Source of the DNA: Sphingobacteriaceae bacterium
Lineage (GTDB): Bacteria; Bacteroidota; Bacteroidia; Sphingobacteriales; Sphingobacteriaceae
Assembly (NCBI GenBank): GCA_947460275.1
Contig: CANHHZ010000084.1
Span: forward strand, 1 to 8,693
DNA length: 8,693 bases
Direction of reading: 5' to 3'
The translations under genes and the position numbers were made by a program. Below are positions 8,401-8,693 of this stretch, piece by piece (position 1 is the stretch's first letter; each line of letters begins with the position of its first letter). The notes under the pieces were generated by a model, which had not been told where the DNA came from, searched no databases, and worked only from the letters and a program-made list of their open reading frames with translations.

Positions 8401-8548
8401 TTTGTTCTTAATCACAAATTACTCTGGCCTAGATCCAGTGGTAAATGGTAACACAGCAGCAGTGGGTGGCTCTGGCGCCGCTGGTGTTGATTATGGAAAT
8501 TTTGCAATGCCAATTGGATTAAATTTTGGTTTAAGAATTGGTTTATAA
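5450..8548 (+). CDS. SusC/RagA-family TonB-dependent outer-membrane transporter (second pair, complete)
   Basis: This is a complete 1032-residue outer-membrane importer of normal SusC length. The start is the ATG at 5450, which gives a clean signal peptide: a KKK start, a hydrophobic core and cleavage near VLA-QQ around residue 21. An in-frame TTG at 5441 would only add three residues. A carboxypeptidase-regulatory-like domain follows at about 24-94 (VTGKVTSAEDG, IPGASVKIKG, FSYLGFVT), then the TonB-box-like LNEVVVTA at 100-107. The plug has TIRG (164-167), QPLFVVDG (176-183) and INPEDIESLVVLKGPEAAAL (220-239) leading into YGIDAANGAIVITTKRG (240-256). The rest is barrel. There is no STN domain, so sigma/anti-sigma signalling through this protein is unlikely. 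The C-terminus is FGLRIGL, without the usual final aromatic residue. Its plug motifs differ from the upstream SusC, so the two are not a recent duplication. It is divergent from the DeoR-type gene and is followed 17 nt later by its SusD partner. The substrate is unknown. Confidence 0.96.
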   Translation: MKKKLLILFMGTFLFAINVLAQQITVTGKVTSAEDGMPIPGASVKIKGAKTSAQTGTAGLYSIKANPGDVLQFSYLGFVTKEQNAATIVNVTLNPDSKVLNEVVVTALGQKVSRRSLGTSEQTVKGQDIADTQRENFINALQGRVAGIEVTSSSGVPGASSSITIRGVSSISGSNQPLFVVDGLPIDNKTLSTSAFFSDNSSNTSFSNRGVDFTNRAADINPEDIESLVVLKGPEAAALYGIDAANGAIVITTKRGKAGKGSINYNNSFRIEKTRTSPEIQSRFGLGSGGVGGATSLSYFGPEYAPGTQLYNNVDNFFETALTQKHNLSIEGGAQDMSYRISSSYTNQNGVVPNSAYDRLTLNGSTTGKVNEWFKIDLSMNYSYSVNNQPFKGAGGPLLGLLLWPQQDDARNYLNPSGTRRTFADITNLAGEIENPYFNVNKNKINSINNRITSNFGFTISPVKWVSLKTNIGIDAYNNKSLIFRHPESAGGFTRVGIIDVANDNTRNLNIQNLLNFTKQKITKDISFDATLGTSLQDSKSSIDASYGEGLLDPNFISINNTTATLRNGKSSVAQRRLVSAFGRATLSYKNYLYLTATGRNDWTSTIPIGANSFFYPSVSGSFVFTDVPAFKALDKIFTSGKIRAAFAQVGRDARPYSYVPALESKTTVGGGFGYGFTGPNLDLRPEFASSYELGTELSFLKDRLGIDFTIYRKETSDQIVNDIRGSYGTGFILFNLNGAKTRNEGIEITLKGNPIKTKNFNWNVLANFEKAKGTVLALPNSLPESYVSDTWLYGNVRNGNTPNYSTRSLTGFFYLRNNTGDLLIDPASGLPLRSTVFIQGPGSGYDRQPDFSIGLTNTFTYKNFSLSFLLDIRKGGDIVNATQHFLTSRGLSTRTLDRLEPRVVNGVLRDGKENSANPTQNNISVTPFYQNGFYTGMSEELFIEKDVNWLRLKDVTFQYKLPASVVGKQKLVKNASLFVTGTDLFLITNYSGLDPVVNGNTAAVGGSGAAGVDYGNFAMPIGLNFGLRIGL

Positions 8549-8551
8549 TAT

Positions 8552-8556
8552 AGGAG
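8552..8556 (+). promoter_or_regulatory. Shine-Dalgarno site for the second SusD-like gene
   Basis: AGGAG lies 9 nt before the ATG at 8566. It is the only clear Shine-Dalgarno in the window; the other three visible starts (3075, 5213, 5450) have none. It supports the start chosen for the downstream lipoprotein. Confidence 0.6.
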
Positions 8557-8565
8557 ATCATAGAG

Positions 8566-8693
8566 ATGAAAAAAATATTTATAACATTTATAGCAGCAAG
8601 TCTTTTCATCCTTAGTGGATGTAAGAAATACTTGGATGTAAACACAAATCCAAACAACCCGCAAACGGTTGAGGCCAATCTTTACTTGTCGCC
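8566..8693 (+). CDS. SusD-like surface lipoprotein, N-terminal fragment (partner of the second SusC; cut by window edge)
   Basis: Only 42 complete codons are visible. They encode a lipoprotein signal (MKKIF start, hydrophobic core, lipobox LSGC with the lipidated cysteine at residue 19) followed by KKYLDVNTNPNNPQ. This Cys-Lys-Lys-Tyr-Leu-Asp start with N-T-N-P-N-N-P is the usual opening of the SusD-like_2 type of SusD proteins (from memory of the family). It follows the second SusC by 17 nt and would be its substrate-binding lid. The N-terminal wording differs from the first SusD (C23, KKEYRNASG), which again suggests the two pairs belong to different subfamilies. The ORF is open at the window end, so length and intactness cannot be judged. 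Confidence 0.9.
   Translation, partial: MKKIFITFIAASLFILSGCKKYLDVNTNPNNPQTVEANLYLS

Noticed and set aside
1..8693. Mobile elements, CRISPR arrays, tRNA or rRNA genes
   Set aside because: No transposase-like protein, regularly spaced repeats, terminal inverted repeats or RNA-gene signatures were seen on either strand.

Overview
The window looks like a chromosomal segment of a low-GC Bacteroidota organism, most likely in or near Sphingobacteriaceae (Pedobacter-like). The evidence is the pair of SusC/SusD outer-membrane uptake couples, which are essentially confined to this phylum. AT-rich intergenic DNA and start codons mostly without a Shine-Dalgarno sequence agree with this. The family-level placement is an impression from codon and protein style, not a computed result.

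Layout: (1) 2-3055 (+), a SusC-type TonB-dependent transporter that lacks only its first residues at the window edge. (2) 3075-4379 (+), its SusD-type surface lipoprotein partner, 19 nt downstream. (3) 4390-4427, a strong symmetrical hairpin with an A-tract and a T-tract that can end transcription from both sides. (4) 4467-5213 (-), a DeoR-family transcriptional regulator convergent with the first pair. (5) 5214-5449, a 236-bp AT-rich divergent intergenic region with a candidate promoter whose spacer is an inverted repeat, and a cluster of TTAATGC-like repeats. (6) 5450-8548 (+), a second, clearly different SusC-type transporter. (7) 8566 to the window end (+), the start of its SusD-like lipoprotein, preceded by a good AGGAG ribosome binding site.

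How the parts fit: each SusC barrel should form an outer-membrane complex with the SusD lid encoded next to it and import a ligand using TonB energy. Neither SusC has the extra N-terminal STN domain used for ECF-sigma/anti-sigma signalling, so cytoplasmic control by the DeoR-type protein is the simplest model, most directly for the divergent second pair. DeoR-family proteins usually respond to phosphorylated sugars or related metabolites, which hints at a carbohydrate-type substrate. No glycoside hydrolase, kinase or other catabolic gene lies in the window, so the substrate cannot be named.

Nothing here demands a new type of biological system. The points most worth following are the regulator placed between two unrelated SusCD pairs and the structured intergenic region upstream of the second pair.
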